Shown piece after piece: positions 1 through 7,402 of a stretch of DNA of 64,000 bases. The notes beneath the pieces were generated by a model. The model had not been told where the DNA came from and did not search any database. It worked only from the letters and a program-made list of their open reading frames with translations. Made by a program: the position numbers and the translations under genes. Every line of letters begins with the position of its first letter. The first letter of the stretch is position 1. Origin of the DNA: Salinimicrobium tongyeongense (GTDB lineage Bacteria; Bacteroidota; Bacteroidia; Flavobacteriales; Flavobacteriaceae); the NCBI RefSeq assembly GCF_026109735.1, contig NZ_CP069620.1, forward strand, positions 1,364,001 to 1,428,000, read 5' to 3'.

Positions 1-1
1 G

Positions 2-457
2 ATTATTGTAGTTGACTTTATAGACATGAACAAAGCTGAAAACAGAAAAGCTTTGTACGATCATCTTAAACAGGAGATGAGTGACGACCGCGCAAAACAC
101 AAGATTTTGCCCCCAAGTAAGTTTGGACTTGTACAAATTACAAGGCAACGGGTTAGACCCGAAATGAACATCAAAACAAGGGAAGAAAACCCCAATAAGA
201 ACGGGGAAGAAATTGAAGCCCCAATTGTTTTGGTAAACCGGATCAACCAGGATTTGCAAAAGCTTCTTAAAAAAGACTATAAAAAGATCACTCTAAGTGC
301 ACATCCTTTTATAGCAGCCTTTTTAACCAAAGGTTTTCCATCACCCCGCTCCAAGTGGTTCTTTGATCATAAAAAGTGGGTTAAAATAGTACCAAGAGAT
401 GCTTACACGTATCTTGAATACCACTTTCACGACAACGCCGGGGAAGTGATTCAATAA
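2..457 (+). CDS. rng: Ribonuclease E/G family protein (RNase G), C-terminal part, cut by window edge
   Basis: The frame is open from base 2 and ends in TAA at 455-457, so only the last ~151 residues are present. They match the end of the RNase E/G catalytic region: the window opens with IIVVDFIDM, followed by a KFGLVQITRQRVRPE segment characteristic of this family, then a short C-terminal tail. RNase G is a cytoplasmic endoribonuclease that cuts single-stranded 5'-monophosphorylated RNA in rRNA maturation and mRNA decay; that role is taken from the family. The ATG at 26 is internal to the protein, not the start. A strong intrinsic terminator follows 8 bases after the stop. Confidence 0.85.
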   Translation: MIVVDFIDMNKAENRKALYDHLKQEMSDDRAKHKILPPSKFGLVQITRQRVRPEMNIKTREENPNKNGEEIEAPIVLVNRINQDLQKLLKKDYKKITLSAHPFIAAFLTKGFPSPRSKWFFDHKKWVKIVPRDAYTYLEYHFHDNAGEVIQ

Positions 458-465
458 AATAAAGT

Positions 466-500
466 AACGCCTTTCATTAATTTGGGAGGCGTTTTTTTTT
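466..500 (+). terminator. Rho-independent terminator after the RNase G gene
   Basis: AACGCCT (466-472) pairs with AGGCGTT (487-493) around a 14-base loop and runs into a stretch of nine T. It lies directly downstream of the plus-strand RNase G stop codon, the expected position for its terminator. Confidence 0.85.
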
Positions 501-560
501 ACAGATATGAGTATCGAGAATTTGTACTTATATAAAATTCCTAATTTTGAATCCTGAATT

Positions 561-1064
561 TTGAACTTTGAATCCAATACCTTGAATAAAGAATCCGGAA
601 AGTCATACACCCTAAAAGAAGCCACCTTAAAGCTCATGCAGTACTGCGCCTATCGCGACCGCTCTCAAAAGGAAGTGGAGGAAAAGCTACTGGAAATGCG
701 AATGATCCCTGCCGCCCGTGAAGAGATCATCATTAAACTGATGCAGGAAGGTTTTTTAAATGAAGAACGCTTTGCCCGCAGCTTTGTAAGGGGGAAATTC
801 CGGATAAAAAAATGGGGTCGGTACAGGATAACACAGGAACTGAAGCTACGGGAAATCTCTTCTCCCATAATTAAACTGGCAATGACCGAAATTGAGGAAG
901 CCGACTATAAAACCACTCTCTACAGCCTCGCCGAAAATAAATTAAACCTTCTTACTGAACCTGACAGGTTTAAACGGAAGAAAAAGCTGAGCGATTACCT
1001 CATCAGGAAGGGATATGAAAGCTCCCTGGTCTACGAAGTGACAGAAGACCTTATATCGATATAA
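561..1064 (+). CDS. recX: RecX family regulatory protein
   Basis: About 160-167 residues, the usual RecX length, with the repeated three-helix pattern of the family: LMQYCAYRDRSQKEVEEKL near the N-terminus, GFLNEERFARSFVRGKF in the middle, and SDYLIRKGYESSLVYEV at the C-terminus. RecX binds RecA filaments and modulates recombination in the cytoplasm. There is no ATG ahead of the conserved region: the first in-frame ATG (634) would remove conserved residues. The start is therefore a TTG, either 561 or 582; 582 leaves a short, more usual N-terminus. The upstream sequence is a low-complexity TTGAAT-like tract, so no ribosome-binding signal can be judged. Confidence 0.85.
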   Translation: MNFESNTLNKESGKSYTLKEATLKLMQYCAYRDRSQKEVEEKLLEMRMIPAAREEIIIKLMQEGFLNEERFARSFVRGKFRIKKWGRYRITQELKLREISSPIIKLAMTEIEEADYKTTLYSLAENKLNLLTEPDRFKRKKKLSDYLIRKGYESSLVYEVTEDLISI

Positions 1065-1093
1065 ATCTAAATAGAGAGCCATATTTCCCCTTT

Positions 1094-1972
1094 TTAAGAG
1101 GTTTCTACACGTTTGTTCGTTCTTTTAACGGCCTGTTCGTTTTTGTAGTCTATCCACTTCTGGCCTTTCCAGGAACGCATCGCATTGTCGAAATGCCGCA
1201 TAAAAATGATATTGTAAAGTGCTTTTCCAAGGTTTGGCAAATGTCGTGGCACTGCTCGCAGACTCATTGAAAAGCCTGGGCTAAGATAGGTCATTTGATG
1301 CCAATAGCCTTCGGGCATATACAAAGTCTCACCATGCCCCAGTTGGGTCACCATGCCTTTTGCCTGCTTCAGGGCAGGGAATTTCTCAAAATCGGGGTTC
1401 ATGAAATCTATATCCTCCCGCGTGATTAACGCATGAGGCACCTTATAAAGGTATTTTGTTTCTGAAGGAGGAAAGAGGATACAACGCTTTCTTCCGTGGA
1501 AATGGAAATGCAGAATATTGGCCAGGTCTATATCGTAATGCATAAAAACCTTTGAGTTCTCCCCTCCAAAAAATAACATGGGGATCTGCTTTAATATACG
1601 CAACCCGATTTTTGGAAAATAAAAATCCTTTTGCAGTGCCGGCACCTCGCGCATCAAATGATAGAGAAAAATACGATAGCTGGTAGGCCCCTTTTTAATT
1701 AAGTCAATGTACTCGCTCATCTTCATATGAAGATGTGGCTCATTGAACTTATATTCTGAAGAAATAGTTTTTTTTCCGTCAAAAAGTGGCACTGTTTTTT
1801 CCCCGGCCACCTCTTTTATGTACTCGAGGTTCCATTTGTGGTAAGCCGGCCAGTCTTCAATCAATTGTTCGATAACCACCGGCTTCTGTGGTTTTACATA
1901 CCTCTCTAAAAAGTCTTTTTTAGAGATCTTTTTTTCTCTTGGGATTTCAGCTAATTCAATTCCCTCTTTCAT
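1094..1972 (-). CDS. Cupin-like (JmjC-type) Fe(II)/2-oxoglutarate-dependent oxygenase
   Basis: 292 residues of the cupin_8/JmjC-like family. The metal-binding HxD is visible as H145-x-D147 in MHYDIDLANIL and the distal histidine as H225 in EGYWHQM, so the iron triad is complete. K162 and nearby residues could serve the 2-oxoglutarate site, which is inference. Characterised relatives hydroxylate protein or small-molecule substrates; the substrate here is unknown. No signal peptide, so cytoplasmic. The next gene upstream on the same strand encodes a SET-domain protein, 219 bases away, which raises the possibility of a shared protein target. The 219-base gap (1973-2191) shows no clear promoter or hairpin. 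Confidence 0.8.
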   Translation of the reverse strand: MKEGIELAEIPREKKISKKDFLERYVKPQKPVVIEQLIEDWPAYHKWNLEYIKEVAGEKTVPLFDGKKTISSEYKFNEPHLHMKMSEYIDLIKKGPTSYRIFLYHLMREVPALQKDFYFPKIGLRILKQIPMLFFGGENSKVFMHYDIDLANILHFHFHGRKRCILFPPSETKYLYKVPHALITREDIDFMNPDFEKFPALKQAKGMVTQLGHGETLYMPEGYWHQMTYLSPGFSMSLRAVPRHLPNLGKALYNIIFMRHFDNAMRSWKGQKWIDYKNEQAVKRTNKRVETS

Positions 1973-2191
1973 TTCCCTTTTACTTTTAACCGAAGTTCTG
2001 TACCTGAGGCTTGACTTTAAAATTTACTTCAGCCTTATTCGCATGTAAAATAAGTCTTTCTCCCCAAAATTAATCAAAAGCCATAGGCTGACCGCCTATA
2101 ACATATAACTTTCTCTATTTTTAAGCAATAAACTGTTTCCTGTTTTTAAACAAAATTACAGCTTAACACCACATACGCCCTTAACAACACC

Positions 2192-2779
2192 TTATTTTTC
2201 CCTGTAGTATAAATTTAGAATAGAATCGAGAGGCTCATTTTGTGAAAGCTTTGTCTTTAGTTTTTCAAGAACATTAGAAGAGATTAACTGTTTTAATGGC
2301 TGCTCCACCTGTTCAAAACTTTTAAATGCATCCTGGAGCTGCCGGTCCCATTCCTCGTGGTACTTCAAAAGATCATCGGGATAAACAGTGTCGCGACCGG
2401 TACCTTCATCTACTGCTTTAAAGGGTTCAGAAATGTTCAGATATCCGTAATCATCGGTGAGTTGTTCCCCCGGCTGAATGTCGCGCACGGCAACCTCAAA
2501 GTCATAGGCCGAAGAAAGGCAGTTGGCACTAAAGCTGTGGTTAACATATTTGGCAAGATCCCAGCAAAGCACCAATTCCCCTTTGTTATTGCGGAAGGAA
2601 TATTTATCTACCTGCTCCTGCACGCTGGGGTGCATTTGCCCTACTTCGCCGGCAGTAAGCAGCCTGTCCAGCGGATCCTGCACCCAGGTTATTGTTCCCT
2701 TCGGAATAAATTTTTTGGCCACGACCCCGTAGCCAATCACTTCATTTATAAATCGCAGTTCGGTATCGGGATGCATCAT
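2192..2779 (-). CDS. SET domain-containing protein (putative protein-lysine methyltransferase)
   Basis: 195 residues. The SET core is recognisable: an N-terminal GYGVVAKKFIPKGT segment (about 16-29), the AdoMet-binding YVNHS motif (78-82), and the C-terminal knot motif GEQLTDDYGY (104-113). The post-SET cysteine cluster is absent, and the tail (about 120-195) is charged and probably helical. SET enzymes transfer methyl groups from AdoMet to lysine side chains; the bacterial target is unknown. It is co-oriented with the JmjC-like oxygenase downstream. An antisense open frame covers much of it but has no recognisable protein features. Confidence 0.8.
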   Translation of the reverse strand: MMHPDTELRFINEVIGYGVVAKKFIPKGTITWVQDPLDRLLTAGEVGQMHPSVQEQVDKYSFRNNKGELVLCWDLAKYVNHSFSANCLSSAYDFEVAVRDIQPGEQLTDDYGYLNISEPFKAVDEGTGRDTVYPDDLLKYHEEWDRQLQDAFKSFEQVEQPLKQLISSNVLEKLKTKLSQNEPLDSILNLYYREK

Positions 2780-3016
2780 AAGTAGCTGATTTTCTTTCTA
2801 AAATACAAAAATTGCATTGTGGTTGAGAAAATATTTCAGCTTCAGAAAGATTTTAAATACCCTTTACTATTTGCCAGTCTACTACGGAAAATTCTATCAA
2901 AATTCCGACAGAGATATAGAGTCCAAAAGGCATTTTTGAGTCAGCAATTGTGGCCTATTCCAGGGTTAACCTGAAAAACCGCAGTTAAGTAAAATATTTT
3001 CTTGGCAGCCCCAGGT
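2780..3016. other. Intergenic stretch with one copy of the dispersed AAAAnGnCATTTTT palindrome
   Basis: 237 bases between two minus-strand genes. The only notable element is an A/T dyad at 2923-2940 (CCAAAAGGCATTTTTGAG), a variant of a palindrome found many times in the window. No hairpin with a T-tract, no RNA gene and no convincing promoter were seen. Confidence 0.5.
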
Positions 3017-3439
3017 TCAGCTTAGCTTAAATTCGTGCTTGCAATTTGTGCAGTGGTAATTTCTTTTTATGTAGAGCGGCAGGGCATTTACTAAAAAGGA
3101 GAGGCAAAAAAAGATAAGGGATTTTGCACTTTTTACACTGGTAAAGATTTCAACGTGTTGGCTGTTACAGGACGGGCAGCTAATTTGCCTGCCCTCATCA
3201 TCAACAGAATATTTACTGATAGCCGAGAGCACCTGAAAAGCCTTTTCTTCATCTTCTTTTCGCACCTTCAGCTTTACCCCACCAATGGCGTTGCTCACAA
3301 GAGGATCTGTGTCTATGGTGTGGTTATCTACCAAATAGGTTTTGATACCTTCAGCTTCCAGGCGGCCTTTGAGGATTTGAGCTTCCGCAGAATATTGAAA
3401 GACCGCAACGTTTGAAAAATTTGTATCCATATTTGCCAT
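3017..3439 (-). CDS. DUF2007-domain protein with C-terminal zinc-ribbon and membrane segment
   Basis: 140 residues. Residues about 10-75 match the DUF2007 (putative signal-transducing) fold: an FQYSAEAQILKGRLEAEGIKT start and an IGGVKLKVRKEDEEKA strand-helix. A zinc-ribbon pair follows: CPSC at about 88-91 and CTNC near 132, split by one hydrophobic segment (SLIFFCLSFLVNALPLY) that could cross the membrane. Function is unknown; the layout suggests a small membrane-anchored metal-binding protein. The ATG at 3439 and a second ATG at 3430 are both possible starts. Confidence 0.65.
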   Translation of the reverse strand: MANMDTNFSNVAVFQYSAEAQILKGRLEAEGIKTYLVDNHTIDTDPLVSNAIGGVKLKVRKEDEEKAFQVLSAISKYSVDDEGRQISCPSCNSQHVEIFTSVKSAKSLIFFCLSFLVNALPLYIKRNYHCTNCKHEFKLS

Positions 3440-3536
3440 TTTTGGGCCTTTGAGAAGGCCGTTATTCCTCCTGTAAATTGATACTGTGCATTTTTAATAC
3501 TAACTTAGGCATTAGAAGCTAAATTAAAAAATATAG

Positions 3537-3986
3537 ATGGAGCTACTGGAATTTGGATTAAGGATTGGTGCTGCCCTGCTCGCAGGATTGTTTATTGGAA
3601 TTGAGCGGGAAATACACAACAAGAACGCGGGTTTAAAAACCAATGCCCTGGTGTCTCTGGGTGCCTCGGTCTTTGTTCTTACTTCCCTTAGTTTTGCCGG
3701 AGACGACTATGTTGACACCACAAGGGTAATTGGCCAGGTGGTAACAGGTATTGGCTTTATTGGGGCCGGGGTCATCTTACACAAAGGCACTATAGTAAGG
3801 GGGCTTACCACGGCAGCAACTGTTTGGTGCAGTGCCGGTGCCGGATGCCTTGCCGCAATAGGGCAATTCATGGAGCTTTTTCTACTGGTTGCAGTAATTG
3901 TATTTGTAAATGTGGTTTTTAACCCGGTAGACCGTTTTATATCAAAGGTCTTTGGCCATAAAAAGGAAGAGAAGATAGATGACTAA
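3537..3986 (+). CDS. MgtC/SapB family membrane protein
   Basis: 149 residues with about four hydrophobic segments and family motifs: RIGAALLAGLFIGIERE at the N-terminus, LKTNALVSLGASVFVL (about 34-49), and GFIGAGVILHKGTIVRGLTTAATVW (about 74-98). MgtC-type proteins sit in the inner membrane and are linked to magnesium homeostasis and ATP synthase control; that is family knowledge. The gene is convergent with the antiporter operon and overlaps its last gene tail-to-tail by four bases. Confidence 0.85.
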   Translation: MELLEFGLRIGAALLAGLFIGIEREIHNKNAGLKTNALVSLGASVFVLTSLSFAGDDYVDTTRVIGQVVTGIGFIGAGVILHKGTIVRGLTTAATVWCSAGAGCLAAIGQFMELFLLVAVIVFVNVVFNPVDRFISKVFGHKKEEKIDD

Positions 3987-4369
3987 TGTTTTTCTTTGTC
4001 ATGGTCCATGTTTCGGGGCAGGCTGATATTCTTTCCGGTTTTTCTGTACTTGCCATCCAGGTCATCCATAATGGTCTTTTCCCAAAGCTTGTTACCTTTT
4101 ATATAAGAAGCCTTTCCTATAAGATGCGCTCCCACCGGTGCGGTTAAAAGTATAAATATGATTACCGCCAGCACACGGGTGGTGGTAGAAAGGTCATTGA
4201 AATAGATGGCTGCTGCAACTAAAATCAAACCAATGCCTAAGGTTGCTGCTTTGGTGGTCACTGCCATTCTAAGATAGGTGTCGGGCATTCGCAGGATTCC
4301 CACGCCGGCCAGCAGCACAAAAACAGTTCCCAGGGTTGCTATAATTCCTATAATAGTATCTGTTATCAT
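3983..4369 (-). CDS. mnhG: Monovalent cation/H+ antiporter subunit G
   Basis: 128 residues, the last gene of the mnhABCDEFG operon. Three hydrophobic helices (about 5-22, 36-58, 65-85), a GVGILRMPDTYLRMA segment and a TAPVGAHLIGKASY loop are diagnostic of MnhG/MrpG/PhaG. It is a small inner-membrane subunit needed for assembly of the Mrp sodium/proton antiporter. The start overlaps the mnhF stop by four bases (4366-4369), indicating translational coupling. The C-terminal tail is hydrophilic and ends in a charged HDKEKH. Confidence 0.9.
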   Translation of the reverse strand: MITDTIIGIIATLGTVFVLLAGVGILRMPDTYLRMAVTTKAATLGIGLILVAAAIYFNDLSTTTRVLAVIIFILLTAPVGAHLIGKASYIKGNKLWEKTIMDDLDGKYRKTGKNISLPRNMDHDKEKH

Positions 4370-4644
4370 TTGTCCCTATCCTTACGTTTCTGAATATAAA
4401 ATGAATATGCCACCGTAGCCAAAAAGCCAATGAGGGCCAGTATCAAAGCGATGTCTAAAAAGGTGGGCTGGTGGGAGAGGATGCTGTACACCGCTATAAC
4501 TCCAATCCCGATGGTTACCAGCAGATCTACCGCCACCACCCGGTCTGAAATTGAAGGTCCTTTAAAGAACCTGAAAAAGACCAGCAAAATCGCAATAGAT
4601 AATGCCGGAAGGATTATATAATATAAATAATTATCTAATGTCAT
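4366..4644 (-). CDS. mnhF: Monovalent cation/H+ antiporter subunit F
   Basis: 92 residues with three transmembrane helices. The FKGPSISDRVVAVDLLVTIG segment is the MnhF/MrpF signature. It is part of the Mrp antiporter complex in the inner membrane. It overlaps mnhE by four bases upstream (4641-4644) and mnhG by four downstream, so the three genes are translated as a coupled set. Confidence 0.9.
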   Translation of the reverse strand: MTLDNYLYYIILPALSIAILLVFFRFFKGPSISDRVVAVDLLVTIGIGVIAVYSILSHQPTFLDIALILALIGFLATVAYSFYIQKRKDRDK

Positions 4645-5117
4645 GAAGAGATCTCTAAAATGCGTTTTTCAAATCCGTCCTTGATATCCCTGATGAATTC
4701 TTCCCTGTTCGTGATGTACATGGAGTACACGTAAAGTACCTTTTTATCTTCGGAAACATCAAGGCTAAGCGTTCCCGGAGTGAGCGTGATCATATTTGCC
4801 AACAATGTAATTTGCGCATCAGATTCAACATCAAGCGGCACTCCCACAATGCCTGGCGTCATGTGCAGCTTTGGTGTTCCCACCTCCCAGGCCACCTGTA
4901 CATTTGCCTTTACCAGTTGATAAAGAAAGTAGAAGAAAAAGCCAATAAGCTTTGGCACCAGCTTAAAATACCTGGCGCGGCCAGAGCCCCGGGTAATGAT
5001 AAAAAGCACGAAATAACTGAGGATGAATCCAAATAGAATATTGGCAATAGTAAAGCTTCCGGTAAGCGCCACCCAGATAAAAGTGAGAAGTAAATTTGCT
5101 AAAAACCGGTTTTTCAT
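4641..5117 (-). CDS. mnhE: Monovalent cation/H+ antiporter subunit E
   Basis: 158 residues. Two N-terminal hydrophobic helices (about 8-40), then VAWEVGTPKLHMTPGIVGVPLDV and LANMITLTPGTLSLDV (about 100-120), which are MnhE/MrpE signatures, and a soluble C-terminal domain. It belongs to the Mrp antiporter complex. Six bases separate it from mnhD. Confidence 0.9.
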   Translation of the reverse strand: MKNRFLANLLLTFIWVALTGSFTIANILFGFILSYFVLFIITRGSGRARYFKLVPKLIGFFFYFLYQLVKANVQVAWEVGTPKLHMTPGIVGVPLDVESDAQITLLANMITLTPGTLSLDVSEDKKVLYVYSMYITNREEFIRDIKDGFEKRILEISS

Positions 5118-5123
5118 CTTCTT

Positions 5124-6632
5124 TTATTTACTTAGTACCGTGTTGATATATTCCTGATTGTCCATAAGTTCAAATGCGATCCTTTCAGCCAGGTTTTGTA
5201 TGTTCCCTGCCCCAAACCCGAGATAAAGGCTTACTACAGACAGGAAAATGATTGGGGCCAGCATTTGAGCTTTCTTAATACCCGTTAACTTATTAAAGTA
5301 CGGAAAATTCCTCACTTCAGGCAACTTTTCACCTGTCTTCCAGAACACTTCTCCCCAAAGTTTTACAATTACAAACAGGGTTATAAAACTGGCAAAAATA
5401 ATAGCTGCTATTACTATAAAATTATCTGTGTTCCAGCCTTCAGAAATTAAAGAAAGCTTTGGCCAGAAACCTGACAGCGGCGGAATCCCCACCAGTGAAA
5501 ACAGGGGAATAGCAAACAGCAGGCTCAGCTTTGGATGATCGGCATAAAAATCTCCCAGTTTCCTGATGTTGTGGTTGGCCTTGATCTTGTAGATCACCCC
5601 ACTCATCATAAACAGGTTGGTCTTCACCATGATATCGTGAATAAGATAGAAAATAGCTCCTGTTATGGCCATCTCGGTCATCATTCCAAGACCGGCTATC
5701 ATGTACCCAATATGGCAAATCACCAGGTAAGAAAAGATCTTGCGGATATTATTCTGAACAATTGCGCCCACGGCACCGCTAAATAGCGTTAGAACGGCCA
5801 CGGCAAGCAGAACATTCTCCAGGAATGGATCTACTTCAAAAATAAGCGTAAATACCCTGATGAGGGCGTAGACCCCCACCTTTGTCAGTAAGCCTCCAAA
5901 AATAGCAGAAACAGCCGATGGCGGGGTGTGATAAGAAGCCGGCAGCCAGAAATAAAGCGGAAACAGTGCCGATTTTATTCCGAAGCCAACCAAAAACAAC
6001 AGGGCATTTACCTGCACAAGTGTCCGGTTCTCAACGGCGGCCACTTTTGAGGCAAGATCGGCCATGTTAAGGCTTCCGGTGAGACCGTATAATACTGCAA
6101 TTGCAGTAAGAAAAACAATGGAAGCCAGGATATTAAGGGTAAAATATTTTACAGCACCTTCAAGCTGTGCTTTCTCACCACCAATGGTGAGCAACACAAA
6201 GGAGGTAATAATGATAATCTCAAACCACACATACAGGTTGAAGATGTCACCTGTAAGAAAAGCGCCGTTTAGCCCCAGTAACAGGAAATGGAAAATGGGG
6301 AAAAACCCGAACTTTAAACGCGCTGGTATTACAGAGCCGGCCGAAAAACTCGATACAGCCACACCTGCAATAGACGTGAGCAGCACCAGGGTTGCGGAAA
6401 AGGTATCGGCTACAAAGGTGATCCCGAAAGGTGCCTCCCAGTTTCCTGCCTGTATGGAAAGGGTTCCCCCCTGCCACACAGTAACAAATAACCATACGGC
6501 CACTCCCAGGTTTATAAGGCTCCCCAATATGCTTACCACCCTTTGCCACTGGATTCGGCTCCAAAAGAACATGAGCACTATTGCCAGGAGCATTTGTGTT
6601 ATAAGAGGATAAATAACTAACTGTTCGGTCAT
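5124..6632 (-). CDS. mnhD: Monovalent cation/H+ antiporter subunit D
   Basis: 502 residues with about 14 hydrophobic segments, homologous to the NuoN/NuoM proton-channel subunits of complex I. Recognisable pieces are LYVWFEIIIITSFVLLTIGG, FGIKSALFPLYFWLPASYHT with the conserved Lys (GIKSALFP), and FSYLVICHIGYMIAGLG. It is one of the two large ion-translocating subunits of the Mrp sodium(potassium)/proton antiporter. The start overlaps the mnhC stop by four bases (6629-6632). Confidence 0.92.
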   Translation of the reverse strand: MTEQLVIYPLITQMLLAIVLMFFWSRIQWQRVVSILGSLINLGVAVWLFVTVWQGGTLSIQAGNWEAPFGITFVADTFSATLVLLTSIAGVAVSSFSAGSVIPARLKFGFFPIFHFLLLGLNGAFLTGDIFNLYVWFEIIIITSFVLLTIGGEKAQLEGAVKYFTLNILASIVFLTAIAVLYGLTGSLNMADLASKVAAVENRTLVQVNALLFLVGFGIKSALFPLYFWLPASYHTPPSAVSAIFGGLLTKVGVYALIRVFTLIFEVDPFLENVLLAVAVLTLFSGAVGAIVQNNIRKIFSYLVICHIGYMIAGLGMMTEMAITGAIFYLIHDIMVKTNLFMMSGVIYKIKANHNIRKLGDFYADHPKLSLLFAIPLFSLVGIPPLSGFWPKLSLISEGWNTDNFIVIAAIIFASFITLFVIVKLWGEVFWKTGEKLPEVRNFPYFNKLTGIKKAQMLAPIIFLSVVSLYLGFGAGNIQNLAERIAFELMDNQEYINTVLSK

Positions 6633-6982
6633 GAGTATTCGTCTGTTGCGTTCATTTCATCGAGATCATCGGTCTTCAACACTTTATGAGCTCTTTTTAC
6701 AAGCACTATAGCAAATGACTGCAGGCCAAAACTTATTACAATGGCTGTGAGGATAAGTGCCTGCGGAAGCGGATCGGAATAGGCTTCAAGAAAAACTTTT
6801 GAGTCTCCCGGTATGATTGGAGGTGAACCTTTAGCTATACGCCCAAGAAGGAAAATAAGCAGGTTTGCTCCATTTCCCAGAAGGATAATACCAATGATGA
6901 GCTTCACTAAACTGCGCCTCAGGATCATATAAATGCCCGAAGCGTAAAGAGTACCCACCATGATCGCTAAAAGTACTTCCAT
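6629..6982 (-). CDS. mnhC: Monovalent cation/H+ antiporter subunit C
   Basis: 117 residues, three helices, homologous to Nuo[24 protein letters not shown] and [21 protein letters not shown] carry the family's conserved acidic and polar residues. Inner-membrane subunit of the Mrp antiporter; the overlap with mnhD suggests coupled translation. Confidence 0.92.
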   Translation of the reverse strand: MEVLLAIMVGTLYASGIYMILRRSLVKLIIGIILLGNGANLLIFLLGRIAKGSPPIIPGDSKVFLEAYSDPLPQALILTAIVISFGLQSFAIVLVKRAHKVLKTDDLDEMNATDEYS

Positions 6983-6985
6983 AGG

Positions 6986-7399
6986 TTATACAGATTCAGA
7001 TATAGTGAATATAATGGTTAAAGTGACTCCCAGTACCACCAGGTAAACTCCTATGTCAAAAAATAGTGCCGATCCTAAATTTCCCACGATGGGCAGGTGA
7101 TGAGGATACCATAAACCGGTCATTAGAGGTTTTCCTGCAAAGATGATTGGGGAAATCCCGCTCAAAAAAGACACGGTAAGACCTGCAGGCATTAAAAAGC
7201 CCGGATGAAATCTTATCAATTGCCTAGTATCTCCAAGCCCGTTGGCAAAAGCGTGCAGCACAAAGGCAATAGAGGCTATCAAACCACCTACAAAGCCCCC
7301 GCCCGGCAGGTAGTGCCCTCTAAGCAGTATAAATACCGAAAACACAAGAAGCAACGGCAACATGTAATTCGAGGCAGTACGCAGTATAATTGTCTTCAT
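6986..7399 (-). CDS. mnhB: Monovalent cation/H+ antiporter subunit B
   Basis: 137 residues with four hydrophobic segments and the MnhB signature LRGHYLPGGGFVGGLIASIAF (split here over residues about 26-46). A separate small MnhB follows a long MnhA, the usual arrangement for Mrp group 1 operons. It begins three bases after the mnhA stop. Confidence 0.9.
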   Translation of the reverse strand: MKTIILRTASNYMLPLLLVFSVFILLRGHYLPGGGFVGGLIASIAFVLHAFANGLGDTRQLIRFHPGFLMPAGLTVSFLSGISPIIFAGKPLMTGLWYPHHLPIVGNLGSALFFDIGVYLVVLGVTLTIIFTISESV

Positions 7400-7402
7400 G
7401 TT

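Noticed and set aside
2357-2785. 142-residue ORF antisense to the SET gene
   Set aside because: Shadow of the SET coding strand, without domain features. The SET motifs on the other strand are clear.
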